From assembly GCA_036273175.1 (NCBI GenBank), contig DASUIE010000192.1, positions 1-33,772 on the forward strand: a stretch of 33,772 bases of DNA, written 5' to 3'. Shown here piece by piece: positions 16,060 to 26,000 of this stretch. The notes beneath the pieces are model-generated. The model worked only from the letters and a program-made list of their open reading frames with translations, was not told the DNA's origin and did no database searches. A program made the translations under genes and the position numbers. Position 1 is the stretch's first letter, and each line of letters starts with the position of its first letter. The DNA comes from DATARH01 sp036273175. Its GTDB lineage: Bacteria; Pseudomonadota; Alphaproteobacteria; ATCC43930; CGMCC-115725.

Positions 16060-16742
16060 GCCGCCGCCCGGCCGCGGTCGCCGACGATGCGCCCGTCCTC
16101 GAGGTGGAGCTGCCGGTCGCAGCGCGCGGCGAGGTCGGTGTCGTGGGTGATCAGCATCAGCCCGGTGCCGTTGCGGGCGCGCTCGGCGAACAGGCAATCG
16201 ACGACGAGCCGGCCGGTGGCGCCGTCGAGATTGCCGGTCGGCTCGTCGGCGAGGATCAGCGAGGGCTGCGCGGCAAAGGCACGGGCGATCGCCACGCGCT
16301 GCTGCTCGCCGCCCGACAGCTCGCCGGGATAATGCCCGATGCGGTGGCCAAGCCCGACCCGCTCCAGCGCCGCCCCGGCTTCGGCGAAAGCGGCCCGGCC
16401 GCCGCCGAGCTCGAGCGGGATCGCGACGTTTTCGAGCGCGGTCATCGTCGGCAGCAGGTGAAACGCCTGGAAGACGATGCCAATCCGCGCGCGGCGCAAG
16501 TGGGCGAGCCCGTCCTCGTCGAGCGCGGCGAGGTCGCTTCCGGCCAGCTCGACACGCCCCGCGCTCGGCCGCTCCAGCCCCGCCATCACCATCATCAGCG
16601 TCGATTTGCCCGAGCCCGACGGCCCGACGAGCGCGACCGTCTCGCCCTCCGCGATGGTCAGCGACACCCCGCGCAAAATCTCCACCGTCCCGGCCGCGCC
16701 GGTCAGGCTCAATCGGATGTCGTCGAGGATCAGGAGGGGCAT
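16056..16742 (-). CDS. ybbA: ABC transporter ATP-binding protein, YbbA/LolD type
   Basis: A 228-residue ATPase of the LolD/MacB-like class. Walker A is GPSGSGKST (residues 40-48), the Q-loop Gln is Q92 in VFQAFHLLP, the signature is LSGGEQQRVAIARA (from 142), Walker B is LILADEPTGNLD (D166-E167) and the switch His is H200 in LITHD. The FQAFHLLP and PTGNLD wording is characteristic of the class that works with FtsX-type permeases. The ATG at 16742 leaves the normal N-terminus (LLILDDIRLSL). Its stop overlaps the start of the permease gene, so the pair is translationally coupled. It is divergent from the tesA-like gene, with 81 bp between the start codons. Confidence 0.95.
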   Translation of the reverse strand: MPLLILDDIRLSLTGAAGTVEILRGVSLTIAEGETVALVGPSGSGKSTLMMVMAGLERPSAGRVELAGSDLAALDEDGLAHLRRARIGIVFQAFHLLPTMTALENVAIPLELGGGRAAFAEAGAALERVGLGHRIGHYPGELSGGEQQRVAIARAFAAQPSLILADEPTGNLDGATGRLVVDCLFAERARNGTGLMLITHDTDLAARCDRQLHLEDGRIVGDRGRAAA

Positions 16743-16823
16743 GAGCTGTGCGGGATATGGCTCAGACGCATTGATTTTCAACGCCGGTTGACCTGGGGGC
16801 CGCCGCTCCCCAGTGTACGCTGG

Positions 16824-17441
16824 ATGAACCGGCTTGGCGTGCCGATCCTCGCGCTGCTGCTGCTGGCTTGCGGCCCGGCCGGCGCGCGGACCCTGCAGAT
16901 TGTCGATATCGGCGACAGCCTGACCGCCGGGTTCGGCCTGCCGGCGGAAGAGGCGTTCCCGGCGCGGCTCGAAGCACGGCTCAAGGCGCAGGGGCTCAAC
17001 GTCCATATCGCCAATGCGGGCGTATCGGGCGACACCACGGCGGCCGGCCCGGCGCTGCTCGACTGGGCGCTCGCCGACAAGCCCGACCTCGTCATCCTCG
17101 CGCTCGGCGCCAACGACGCCCTGCGCGGCACCCCTGCCGCCGAGGTCAAGGCCAATCTCGACAAGATGATCGAGAAAATCCAGGCAAGCGGCGCTAAATT
17201 GCTGCTGCTCGGCATGCTGGCGCCGCCGAACTGGGGCAAGGATTATCAGGAGGCGTTCGACCGCATTTATACGGACCTCGCCCAGAGGCATCACGTGACG
17301 CTGTATCCGTTCTTCCTCGAAGGGGTGGCGATGAACCCGGACCTGAACCAGCCCGATGGGCTGCATCCGAACGAGAAGGGGGTCGGCGTGCTCGTCGACC
17401 GGATCGCGCCGGTCGTCGAGAAGCTGGTGAAATCGTCATGA
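16824..17441 (+). CDS. tesA: SGNH-family esterase, TesA-like (arylesterase / lysophospholipase L1)
   Basis: A 205-residue exported hydrolase. Block I GDSLTAGFG holds the catalytic Ser32, block III GAND has Asn97, and block V DGLHPN gives the Asp178 and His181 partners, a complete SGNH set. TesA proteins cleave acyl-thioesters, phospholipids and aryl esters in the periplasm. The signal segment (residues 1-21, VPILALLLLACGPAGA) contains LLAC, so Cys16 could make it a lipoprotein; cleavage after AGA-like sequence is the alternative. It is divergent from the ybbA-ybbP pair, as in enterobacteria, which supports the call. Its TGA overlaps the ATG of the FIST gene (ATGA), so it heads a rightward operon. 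No strong Shine-Dalgarno is visible. Confidence 0.9.
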   Translation: MNRLGVPILALLLLACGPAGARTLQIVDIGDSLTAGFGLPAEEAFPARLEARLKAQGLNVHIANAGVSGDTTAAGPALLDWALADKPDLVILALGANDALRGTPAAEVKANLDKMIEKIQASGAKLLLLGMLAPPNWGKDYQEAFDRIYTDLAQRHHVTLYPFFLEGVAMNPDLNQPDGLHPNEKGVGVLVDRIAPVVEKLVKSS

Positions 17442-18547
17442 GCGCCGGCTTCTCCTTCGCCTTCGCCGAGGGCGACGGCCTCGCGCAGAAATGCATCGCC
17501 GGGCTCGGCGACACGGCGGGCGCGACGCTCGGCATCGTCTATGTCAGCGAACCGGCGGCCGCCGCGCTGCCGGCGCTGGTGCAGAACCTTGCGCGCGGCA
17601 CCGGCATCGCGAGCTGGGTCGGCGGGGTCGGACTCGGCATCTGCGCGCCGGGGCAGGAGGTCTACGACCGCCCGGCCGCCTCGGTGCTGACCGCCGCGGT
17701 GCCTGAGGAAAGCTTCCGCATCTTCGGCGCGACCGAGGACCCGGCGCTCGACCTGCCGCGCGACCACGGGCGCTGGATCGAAAGCGTGCAGCCGGCGCTG
17801 GCGCTGGTCCATGCCGACCCGCGCTGCCCCGACCTGGCGCGCGCGGCGGTCGATGCCGGCACGGCGAGCGGCGCGTTCCTGGTCGGCGGGCTCGTCTCGC
17901 ACCAATGCGAGGCGCCGCTGGTGGTCGGCGCCGGGCTCGGCGGGGGCGGCATCTCGGGGCTGATGCTGGCGCCCGGCGTGTCGGTGGCGACCGCGCTGAC
18001 CCAGGGCTGCTCGCCGGTCGGCCCGGTGCGGACGATCGACGAGGCGCAGGATAATATCGTCATGAAGATCGACGGGCGCCCGGCGCTCGAAGTCTTCCTC
18101 GAGGATATCGGGCCGGAACTGGCGCAAAACCTCCGCCGGCTCGGCGGGACGATTTTTGCCGGGCTGCCGGTCGCGGGGTCCGATACCGGCGACTACCTGG
18201 TGCGCAACCTGATGGGGATCGACCCGCGCCAAGGCTGGATCGCGCTCGCCGCCGAGGTGGCGCCCGGGGACAAGATCGTCTTCACCCGCCGCGACCCGGA
18301 AAGCGCGAAGAAGGATTTGCTGCGGATGCTGAAGCAGCTCGGCGCCCGGCTTCCCGGTCCGCCGCGCGCCGGGGTCTATGTGAGCTGCATCGCGCGGGGC
18401 ATGTCGCTGTTCGGCGAGCCGGCGGTCGAGACCGGCCTGATCCGCGAGACGCTCGGCGATTTCCCGCTGGTCGGGTTTTTCGCCAACGGCGAAATCTCGC
18501 GCGACCGGCTCTACGGCTATACCGGGGTGCTGACCCTCTTCACCTGA
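17438..18547 (+). CDS. FIST domain-containing protein
   Basis: A 369-residue soluble protein with the FIST_N (roughly 20-210) and FIST_C (roughly 220-350) arrangement. Recognisable points are WVGGVGLGICAPGQE early, FLVGGLVSHQ and GGGGISGLMLAPGV in the middle, and the C-terminal YVSCIARGMSLFGEPAVETGLI followed by PLVGFFANGEIS, where the Cys and the GFFANGEI stretch are family hallmarks. FIST domains are thought to be sensory or small-ligand-binding modules, often tied to signal transduction, but the ligand is not known. Here there is no kinase or receptor domain attached. The start overlaps the tesA stop by four bases, implying translational coupling; the gene after it begins 8 bp later. Confidence 0.9.
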   Translation: MSAGFSFAFAEGDGLAQKCIAGLGDTAGATLGIVYVSEPAAAALPALVQNLARGTGIASWVGGVGLGICAPGQEVYDRPAASVLTAAVPEESFRIFGATEDPALDLPRDHGRWIESVQPALALVHADPRCPDLARAAVDAGTASGAFLVGGLVSHQCEAPLVVGAGLGGGGISGLMLAPGVSVATALTQGCSPVGPVRTIDEAQDNIVMKIDGRPALEVFLEDIGPELAQNLRRLGGTIFAGLPVAGSDTGDYLVRNLMGIDPRQGWIALAAEVAPGDKIVFTRRDPESAKKDLLRMLKQLGARLPGPPRAGVYVSCIARGMSLFGEPAVETGLIRETLGDFPLVGFFANGEISRDRLYGYTGVLTLFT

Positions 18548-18555
18548 AGGACCCG

Positions 18556-19089
18556 ATGCTCCGCCTGTTTGTCGGGATCAGCTTTCCGCCCGAGCTGAAG
18601 CTGCGGCTGTCGCTGCTGGAGGCGCGGCTGCCCGGCGCACGCTGGGTCGATGCCGGCAACTTCCACCTGACCTTGCGCTTTATCGGCGAGGTCGACGAGG
18701 GCGTCGCCGCCGATATCGACGAGGCGCTGGCCCGGCTCAAGGGCAAGCGGTTCGCGCTCCAGCTCGCCGGCGCCGGCGTGTTCGGCCACGGCAAGCTGAG
18801 GACGCTCTGGGTCGGGGTCGAGAAGGAGGCGGCGCTGTGGACCCTGCGCGACAAGATCGAGCAGTCCCTCATCCGCGCCGGCCTGCCGCCCGAGCCGCGC
18901 AAATTCGCCCCGCATGTGACGCTGGCCCGGCTGCACAACCCGGCGATGCCCGACCTCCAGGCGTTTCTCGCCGGCAATGCCGGGTTCCGCGCGCCGCCGC
19001 TGCCGGTCGACCGGTTCAGCCTGATCGCGAGCTTTCCGACCAAGGCCGGGTCGGTTTATGAGGATCAGATGGAATATCCGCTGGGTTGA
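18556..19089 (+). CDS. thpR: RNA 2',3'-cyclic phosphodiesterase (ThpR/LigT family)
   Basis: A 177-residue 2H phosphoesterase. Both catalytic HxTx motifs are present: HLTL at residues 37-40 (NFHLTLRFIGEV) and HVTL at 120-123 (KFAPHVTLARL). The N-terminus MLRLFVGISFPPE is typical. Members hydrolyse 2',3'-cyclic phosphate RNA ends to 2'-phosphates and were first seen as 2'-5' RNA ligases in vitro. The protein is cytoplasmic with no extra domains. AAGGA precedes the ATG, and the gene sits 8 bp after the FIST gene and 12 bp before the EVE gene, so it belongs to the tesA operon. A link between RNA end processing and the neighbouring genes is not evident. Confidence 0.93.
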   Translation: MLRLFVGISFPPELKLRLSLLEARLPGARWVDAGNFHLTLRFIGEVDEGVAADIDEALARLKGKRFALQLAGAGVFGHGKLRTLWVGVEKEAALWTLRDKIEQSLIRAGLPPEPRKFAPHVTLARLHNPAMPDLQAFLAGNAGFRAPPLPVDRFSLIASFPTKAGSVYEDQMEYPLG

Positions 19090-19101
19090 GGGGAGGGTGC
19101 G

Positions 19102-19518
19102 ATGGCGTATTGGCTCTTGAAATCCGAGCCGGTCAAATACGGGTGGCCGCAGATGGTGGCCGACAAGCGCACCCATTGGGACGGCATCCGCAACCATCAG
19201 GCGGCCAACAATCTGCGCGCGATGAAAGTGGGCGACCGGGCGTTCTTCTATCATTCGAACGAGGGAAAGGAGATCGTCGGCGTGGTCGAGATCGTCCGCA
19301 CCGCCTATCCCGACCCCGGCGACAAGGACGGCAAGTTCGTCATGGTCGACATCGCCCCGGTGATGCCGGTGAAAAAGGCCGTGTCGCTGACCGAGATGAA
19401 GGCGATGCCCGAGCTTTCGGGATTTTCGCTGCTGCGCCAGTCGCGCCTCTCGGTCTGCCCGGTAACCGCGGCGGAGTGGGGGGTGATTTGCGGCAAGGCG
19501 GGGATCGATGCGCTCTAA
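19102..19518 (+). CDS. EVE domain-containing protein
   Basis: A 138-residue protein consisting of a single EVE domain, a PUA-like fold related to YTH readers. The start MAYWLLKSEPVKYGWPQM and the following WDGIRNHQAANNLRAMKVGDRAFFYHSN are the hallmark of the family (human thymocyte nuclear protein 1 type). EVE proteins are thought to bind modified bases in DNA or RNA. The full domain is present, ending in LLRQSRLSVCPVTAAEW. GGAGGG lies just upstream of the ATG. It is the last gene before a REPIN-like repeat whose left arm begins inside its TAA stop codon (19516-19518), and is the third gene of a tightly spaced run after tesA. Confidence 0.94.
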   Translation: MAYWLLKSEPVKYGWPQMVADKRTHWDGIRNHQAANNLRAMKVGDRAFFYHSNEGKEIVGVVEIVRTAYPDPGDKDGKFVMVDIAPVMPVKKAVSLTEMKAMPELSGFSLLRQSRLSVCPVTAAEWGVICGKAGIDAL

Positions 19519-19704
19519 CCCCTCGCCCGCTTGCGGGAGAGGGTGCCCGAAGGGCGGTGAGGGTCATGGCGAGCGAAACCGCACACGGCGTCTATGGGCC
19601 GCATTACGCGACCGGCGGCTGGAGGGTTACAAATTCCGGCGGCCCTCACCCTCCCATCGCTGCCGCGATCGGCCCCTCCCTCTCCCGCAAGCGGGCGAGG
19701 GGTT
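19517..19704. repeat. REPIN-like element: two inverted REP palindromes
   Basis: A perfect 27-bp inverted repeat: 19517-19543 (reading AACCCCTCGCCCGC then TTGCGGGAGAGGG) and its complement at 19678-19704, separated by 134 bp. Each arm has its own small palindrome, CCCGC-TT-GCGGG or its complement. An inner pair, GGTGAGGG (19556-19563) and CCCTCACC (19643-19650), extends the symmetry. This is the architecture of a REPIN (two REP sequences in opposite orientation), a non-autonomous element usually found in many copies and moved by a RAYT transposase. No transposase is in the window. It fills the EVE-acs gap and leaves only 42 bp before the acs start. Confidence 0.85.
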
Positions 19705-19746
19705 TTACACTGATGCAATCGAGCAGCGTCTAGGGAGGAAAGAAAA

Positions 19747-21687
<1,941 letters not shown>

Positions 21688-21716
21688 CCGCGCGCCCGCT
21701 CGCTCTCGCGGCGGCG

Positions 21717-23051
21717 TTGCTGACCGCGGCCGTGCTGCTGCCGCCGGTCCTGCGCGCCGCCGAGCCGGCGCCCGCCTATCCGCTCAAGGTCAGCGCGAAC
21801 AAGCGCTATCTGGTCGGCGGCGACGGCCGGCCATTCCTGCTCGTCGGCGACTCGCCGCAGACGCCGATGGGACGGATGTCGGTGGCCGACTGGGAATTCT
21901 ACGTCGCCAACCGGCGGCGTTATGGCATCAACGCGCTGTGGGTCCACGCGATGTGCCGCGGCAATCTCGGCTGCAACGCCGATGCCGCGACTCCCGACGG
22001 CATCGCGCCGTTCCTGAAGCCTTGGGACCTGGCGACGCCGAACCCGGCCTATTTCACGCGCCTCGACGAGTTCCTGCGCATCGCCGCGGCGCATGGCATC
22101 GTCCTGCTGCTGACGCCCGCCGAGACCTCCGCCGACGGCTGGCTCGATGTGCTGAAGGCGAACGGGCCGGAAAAGGCGTTCGCGTTCGGCCAGTATCTCG
22201 GCCGGCGCTACCGCGACGTGCCCAATATCGTCTGGATGCACGGCAACGATTTCCAGAGCTGGAAGGACCCGGCCGACGACGCGTTGGTTCTCGCCGTCGC
22301 CCGCGGCATCCGGGCGGCGGACCCCAACCACCTGCAAACGGTCGAGCTCAATTATCACGACAGCGGCTCGATGGATGACGAGCGGTGGCGGGGGCTGATC
22401 GATCTCGACGCTGCCTACACGTACTGGCCGACCTATGCGCGGGTGCTGCACGAGTACGACCGCGAGGACCACAAGCCGGTATTCCTCGTGGAAGCCAATT
22501 ACGAGTTCGAGCACATCGCGAATACCGATGGCGGCGCGCCGCCGAACCTGCGGCGGCAGGAATATTGGACGATGCTGTCGGGCGCGGCCGGCCAGCTCTA
22601 CGGCAGCGGCGTGACCTGGAAACTGCCGCGCGGCTGGCGGCTGATGCTGGATACGCCGGGGGTGGAGCAGCTCGGCTATATGAAGGCGCTGTTCGCCGGG
22701 CGGGATTGGCAGGACCTCGTGCCCGACCAAGGTCACGCGATCGTCACCGCCGGGTCCGGCGATCCGGCGCCGCTGGGGACCGGCTCGGTGGCGACGGATA
22801 CCTACGCGACGACGGCGGCGACACCGGACGGCCGCCTCGCGATCGGCTACCTGCCGACGCGGCGGCGCGTCACGGTCGATCTGTCGAAACTCGCCGGTCC
22901 GGTGCGGGCGCGCTGGTACGACCCGACCGACGGCCGCTTTTCCGAGACCGAGGGCTCGCCGCTGCCCCATGCCGGCACGGCGCATCTCGAGCCGCCGGGA
23001 AAGAACCGCGAGGGCGGCGAGGACTGGGTTCTCGTCCTCGAGGCGAAGTAG
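21717..23051 (+). CDS. exported DUF4038 / glycoside hydrolase family 140-like protein
   Basis: A 444-residue secreted protein with a TIM-barrel glycosidase look. After the signal sequence, SANKRYLVGGDGRPFLLVGDSPQ opens the DUF4038-type domain. Later blocks are RRRYGINALWVHAM, a helix-rich FLRIAAAHGIVLLLTPAETS, YRDVPNIVWMHGNDF and KPVFLVEANYE, where the Glu could be catalytic. The last 90 residues fit the C-terminal sandwich domain that usually follows. Relatives in GH140 act on apiose-containing pectin; the substrate here is unknown. No ATG is available: TTG at 21717 is the only plausible start, yet the signal looks truncated, because upstream codons read GLAARPLALAAAL in frame. It follows acs by 29 bp and ends 3 bp from the convergent gdh stop. 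Confidence 0.75.
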   Translation: MLTAAVLLPPVLRAAEPAPAYPLKVSANKRYLVGGDGRPFLLVGDSPQTPMGRMSVADWEFYVANRRRYGINALWVHAMCRGNLGCNADAATPDGIAPFLKPWDLATPNPAYFTRLDEFLRIAAAHGIVLLLTPAETSADGWLDVLKANGPEKAFAFGQYLGRRYRDVPNIVWMHGNDFQSWKDPADDALVLAVARGIRAADPNHLQTVELNYHDSGSMDDERWRGLIDLDAAYTYWPTYARVLHEYDREDHKPVFLVEANYEFEHIANTDGGAPPNLRRQEYWTMLSGAAGQLYGSGVTWKLPRGWRLMLDTPGVEQLGYMKALFAGRDWQDLVPDQGHAIVTAGSGDPAPLGTGSVATDTYATTAATPDGRLAIGYLPTRRRVTVDLSKLAGPVRARWYDPTDGRFSETEGSPLPHAGTAHLEPPGKNREGGEDWVLVLEAK

Positions 23052-23054
23052 CGC

Positions 23055-26000
23055 CTACCCGACCGCCTGGCGGAGCTGCCGGGTCGCGACGACCAGCATC
23101 GCCAGATCGGGACTGGGCGCGGCACGCAGCTCGGCGGCGGCGGCCTCGGCCGGGGCGAGCTTGGCGGCGCGGGACTGCGCCCAGCTGCCGACCGGGTCCA
23201 TGCCGTTGCCGGCGCGGGCGAGGATGCGGGCGGCGAGGTCGGTCTGCAGCCCGAAGAGGTCGTCGACGACGGTGTCGATCGCGGTCTTTTGCCACGGCGT
23301 GTCGGCCGGAAGCCGGCGGGCGGCGGCGCGCATCTCGTCGAGCGCGAAACGGGCGCCGGCGCGGTAGTAAATCTGCGCGGCGCGGTCGACCGGCTGGCGG
23401 GTGCGCTCGGACAGCTCGACGATCTCCAGCGCCGAGGTCAGGAAGTTGACGCCGGCGAGCCGCCCGGCGAGCGGCGCCGGGATGCCGGATTCGGCGAGTT
23501 GCGCCGCTCGGCCGGCGAGGTTTTCGCGGTCGGTTTCGGGCAGCAGCGCCGCCAGGCTTTCGGCGAGGCGGGCGGCGCCGTCGGCGAAGCGGGCGGTCTC
23601 GCGGGCGATGTCGAGGCGGCCGCCCCGCAACAGCCATCCGGCCTCGTGCTCGATCAGGGCGGTCAGGTCGAGGATCACCTCGGTCTGCACGCCGGCCGCC
23701 ACCTTGCCGTCGAGTCCCTCGATCGCGGCCCACAATTCGGGCAGGCCGAAGACCGCGCGGACGATGCGATAGGCGCGGGTCGCGTCTTGCGGCGAGCGGC
23801 CGGTCTGCGCGGCGAGGCCGTGGGCGAAGGTGAGGCCGGCGCGGTTGACGAGGTCGTTGGCGACGACGGTCGCGACGATCTCGCGGCGGAGCGGGTGGGT
23901 GGCGATCTGCGCGGCGAAACGCTGTTGCAGCTCGTTCGGGAAATAGGCGGCGAGGTCGGCGGCGAACTCGGGCTGGTCGGGGAGGTTCGAGGCGAGGAGG
24001 TCGGCGTCGAGCGACATCTTGGCGTAGGCGAGCAGCACCGCGAGCTCGGGGCGGGTCAGCCGGTCGCGGGCGGCGAGCGTGTCGTCGTCGGGGAGGAACT
24101 CGACCGCGCGATCGAGGCGGCCGGCGCGCTCGAGCTCGCGCATCAGCCCGACCTGGCGGTCGAACCCGCCTTGCGCCTCGGCGGCCGACAGCGCGGCGCC
24201 TTGCAAATAATTGTCGCGCAGGACGAGTGCGGCGACCTCGTCGGTCATGCGGGCGAGCAGGGGCTCGCGCTCGGTCGGGTCGAGAGCGCCCTCGGCGATC
24301 GCGTGGCCGAGCAATATCTTGATGTTAACCTCGTGGTCGGACATCGACACGCCGGCCGAGTTGTCGATCGCGTCGGTGTCGATGCGGCCGCCTTGCAGGG
24401 CATAGGCGATACGTGCCTTCTCGGTGACGCCGAGATTGGCGCCCTCGCCGACCACGGTGGCGCGCAGCGTCTCGGCGTCGACGCGCAGCGCGTCGTTGGC
24501 GCGGTCGCCGACCTCGAGGTGGCTCTCGGCGCGCGCCTTCACAAAGGTGCCGATACCGCCGAAGAACAACAGATCGGTCTCCGCGGTCAGCAGTCGGCGG
24601 ATCAGCTCGGCGGGGGTCAGCGCGTCCTCGGCGATCCCGAACGCGGCTTTCATCTCCGCCGAGACCGGGACCGATTTGAGGCTGCGCTCGAAGACGCCGC
24701 CGCCCTTCGAGATCAGCTTGCCGTCGTAATCGGCCCAGCTTGAGCGCGGCAGGTGGAAAAGGCGCTTGCGCTCCTCGTAGCTCTTCGCCGCGTCGGGCTC
24801 GGGGTCGATAAAGACGTGGAGGTGGTTGAAGGCGCCCCTGAGGCGGATATGGCGCGACTGCAGCATGCCGTTGCCGAACACGTCGCCGGCCATGTCGCCG
24901 ACGCCGATGACGGTGAAATCCTCGCTCTGGATGTCGCGGCCGAGCTCGCGGAAGTGGCGCTTCACCAGCTCCCAGGCGCCGCGCGAGGTGATGCCGATTT
25001 CCTTGTGGTCATAGCCCGCCGACCCGCCCGAGGCGAAGGCGTCGCCGAGCCAGAACCCGTATTCGATCGCGATCCCGTTGGCGATGTCGGAGAAGGTGGC
25101 GGTGCCCTTGTCGGCGGCGACGACGAGGTAGGGGTCGTCGCCGTCGTGGCGGATGACCGCTTCGGGCGGCTTGACGGCCTGGCCCGGCCCGATCGTGTCG
25201 GTGATGTCCAAGAGGCCGCGCATCAGGATCTTGTAACACTCGATCCCCTCGGCCTGGAGCTGGGCGCGGAAGTCCGGTCCCGCCGGCGGCGGCCGCTTGA
25301 CGACGAACCCGCCTTTCGAGCCGACCGGCACGATGACCGCGTTCTTGACCGTCTGCGCCTTCATCAGGCCGAGGATCTCGCGGCGGAAATCCTCCTTGCG
25401 GTCGGACCAGCGGATGCCGCCGCGCGCGACCCGCCCGGCGCGCATGTGCACGCCCTCGACGCGCGGGCTGTAGACGTAGATTTCGTAAAGCGGGCGCGGC
25501 AGCGGAAAGAGGTCGATCTTGGCCGAGGCGAGCTTGACCGACAAATAGGGCTTTGGCCCCGGCTGGTAATAATTGGTGCGCAGCGAGTTGCGAATGAGGG
25601 TCAGGAAGCCGCGCAGGATGCGGTCTTCGTCGAGGCTCTCGACCGCGTCGAGGGCGCGCTCGATCGCGCGGGCGGCGGCGCCGTCGCCGCGCGGGCCGGC
25701 GCGGTCGAGGGCGAAGCGCTGCTCGAACAGGCGAACGAGCCGCGCGGCGATCGCGCCGTGACGCGACAGCGTCTCCTCCATATAGGCCTGGCTATAGGCG
25801 CTGCCGGCCTGGCGCAGCACCTTGCAGTAGAGCCGCAGGATCACGGTCTGGCGCGCCGACAGGCCGGCGGACAGGATCAGCCGGTTGAACCCGTCATTCT
25901 CGATGTCGCCTAGCCAGATCGCGGCCAGTGCCGCCTCGAAGCGCTGGCGCAGCTCGGCCGGAAGCCGCGCCGGCACCGCGCCGGGGGCGAGGGTGAACTC

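Noticed and set aside
13780..16332. 850-codon open frame opposite the ABC permease
   Set aside because: Its sequence is repetitive Arg/Gly/Asp without domains, and it overlaps a well-supported permease and ATPase.
19561..19735. Short peptide frame inside the REPIN-like repeat
   Set aside because: It is made mostly of repeat arms and linker and has no ribosome-binding site.
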